From an uncultured Ruminococcus sp. (GTDB lineage Bacteria; Bacillota; Clostridia; Oscillospirales; CAG-272), in the NCBI GenBank assembly GCA_902797125.1, contig CADBRS010000023.1, positions 1 to 23,347 of the forward strand: a stretch of 23,347 bases of DNA. The letters run 5' to 3'. The position numbers were made by a program, and so were the translations under genes. Numbering within the stretch: the stretch's first letter is position 1; each line of letters begins with the position of its first letter. Below are positions 23,261-23,347 of the stretch, one piece after another. The notes below the pieces were generated by a model that saw only the letters and a list, made by a program, of their open reading frames with translations, did no database searches and had not been told where the DNA came from.

Positions 23261-23347
23261 GGAGAAGTACTCAAGAGGCCAAAGAGGCGCCCCTGCTAAG
23301 GGTGTAGGCTGGGAAACTGGTGCGAGAGTTCGAATCTCTCCTTCTCC
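23261..23347 (+). tRNA. tRNA-Ser (anticodon GCU)
   Basis: An 87-base class II tRNA. The acceptor arms GGAGAAG and CTTCTCC pair at the two ends; the anticodon loop CTGCTAA gives GCU, reading AGC/AGU serine codons. A long variable arm (about GTAGGCTGGGAAACTGGTGC) is typical of tRNA-Ser, and the T arm holds GAGAGTTCGAATCTCTC. The window ends at the last acceptor-stem base, so the discriminator base and 3' end are outside. Confidence 0.95.

Overview
The window looks like a chromosomal segment of a Gram-positive-type bacterium, most likely Bacillota and class Clostridia. The evidence is strong AGGAGG-type ribosome binding sites, canonical -35/-10 promoters with 17-base spacers, rho-independent terminators, a class I lysyl-tRNA synthetase and the rpmG-secE-nusG-rplK-rplA gene order. 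Base composition is moderate, near half G+C by eye. I cannot name a genus. No transposase, integrase, CRISPR array or phage gene is visible.

Layout. The first 100 bases hold a possible 3' end of a plus-strand gene, a nested inverted repeat and a terminator. On the minus strand follow a GH78 alpha-L-rhamnosidase-like gene and tmk (732-2801, then 101-721). A divergent plus-strand operon (2963-5411) encodes a metallophosphoesterase, a PHP-type histidinol-phosphatase and ProC. From 5449 to 10738 everything is on the minus strand: rpmG, a strangely extended secE, nusG, an L1-type leader, rplK and rplA, a terminator, then a DUF3810-like membrane metalloprotease-like gene overlapping nth. A GH130 gene plus a HAD hydrolase (10972-12957) form a small sugar-phosphate unit. 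holA and a membrane protein of unknown function (13177-14979) come next. Divergent from holA is lysS, a class I LysRS carrying a C-terminal tRNA-binding domain (15190-17214).

The accessory-looking part is 17307-20914. It holds a three-gene minus-strand operon: a large surface protein with a transcobalamin-like layout (alpha/alpha barrel repeats, Ser/Glu-rich linker, membrane hairpin, DUF4430-like domain), a 70-residue coiled-coil protein and a membrane-anchored TIR-like protein. A divergent two-helix membrane protein follows. The window ends with gtrA-like and cysS genes (minus) and tRNA-Ser(GCU) (plus), whose acceptor stem ends at the last base.

How the genes relate. Most are housekeeping: translation (rplA, rplK, rpmG, lysS, cysS, tRNA-Ser), transcription (nusG), secretion (secE), replication and nucleotide supply (holA, tmk) and repair (nth). 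The strongest candidates for something undescribed are (1) the surface-receptor / coiled-coil / TIR operon, (2) SecE with a secreted Ser/Glu-rich ectodomain that resembles the linker in the surface protein, and (3) the class I LysRS fused to an EMAP/Trbp111-type domain. Functions given are from reading motifs only; no database search was run.
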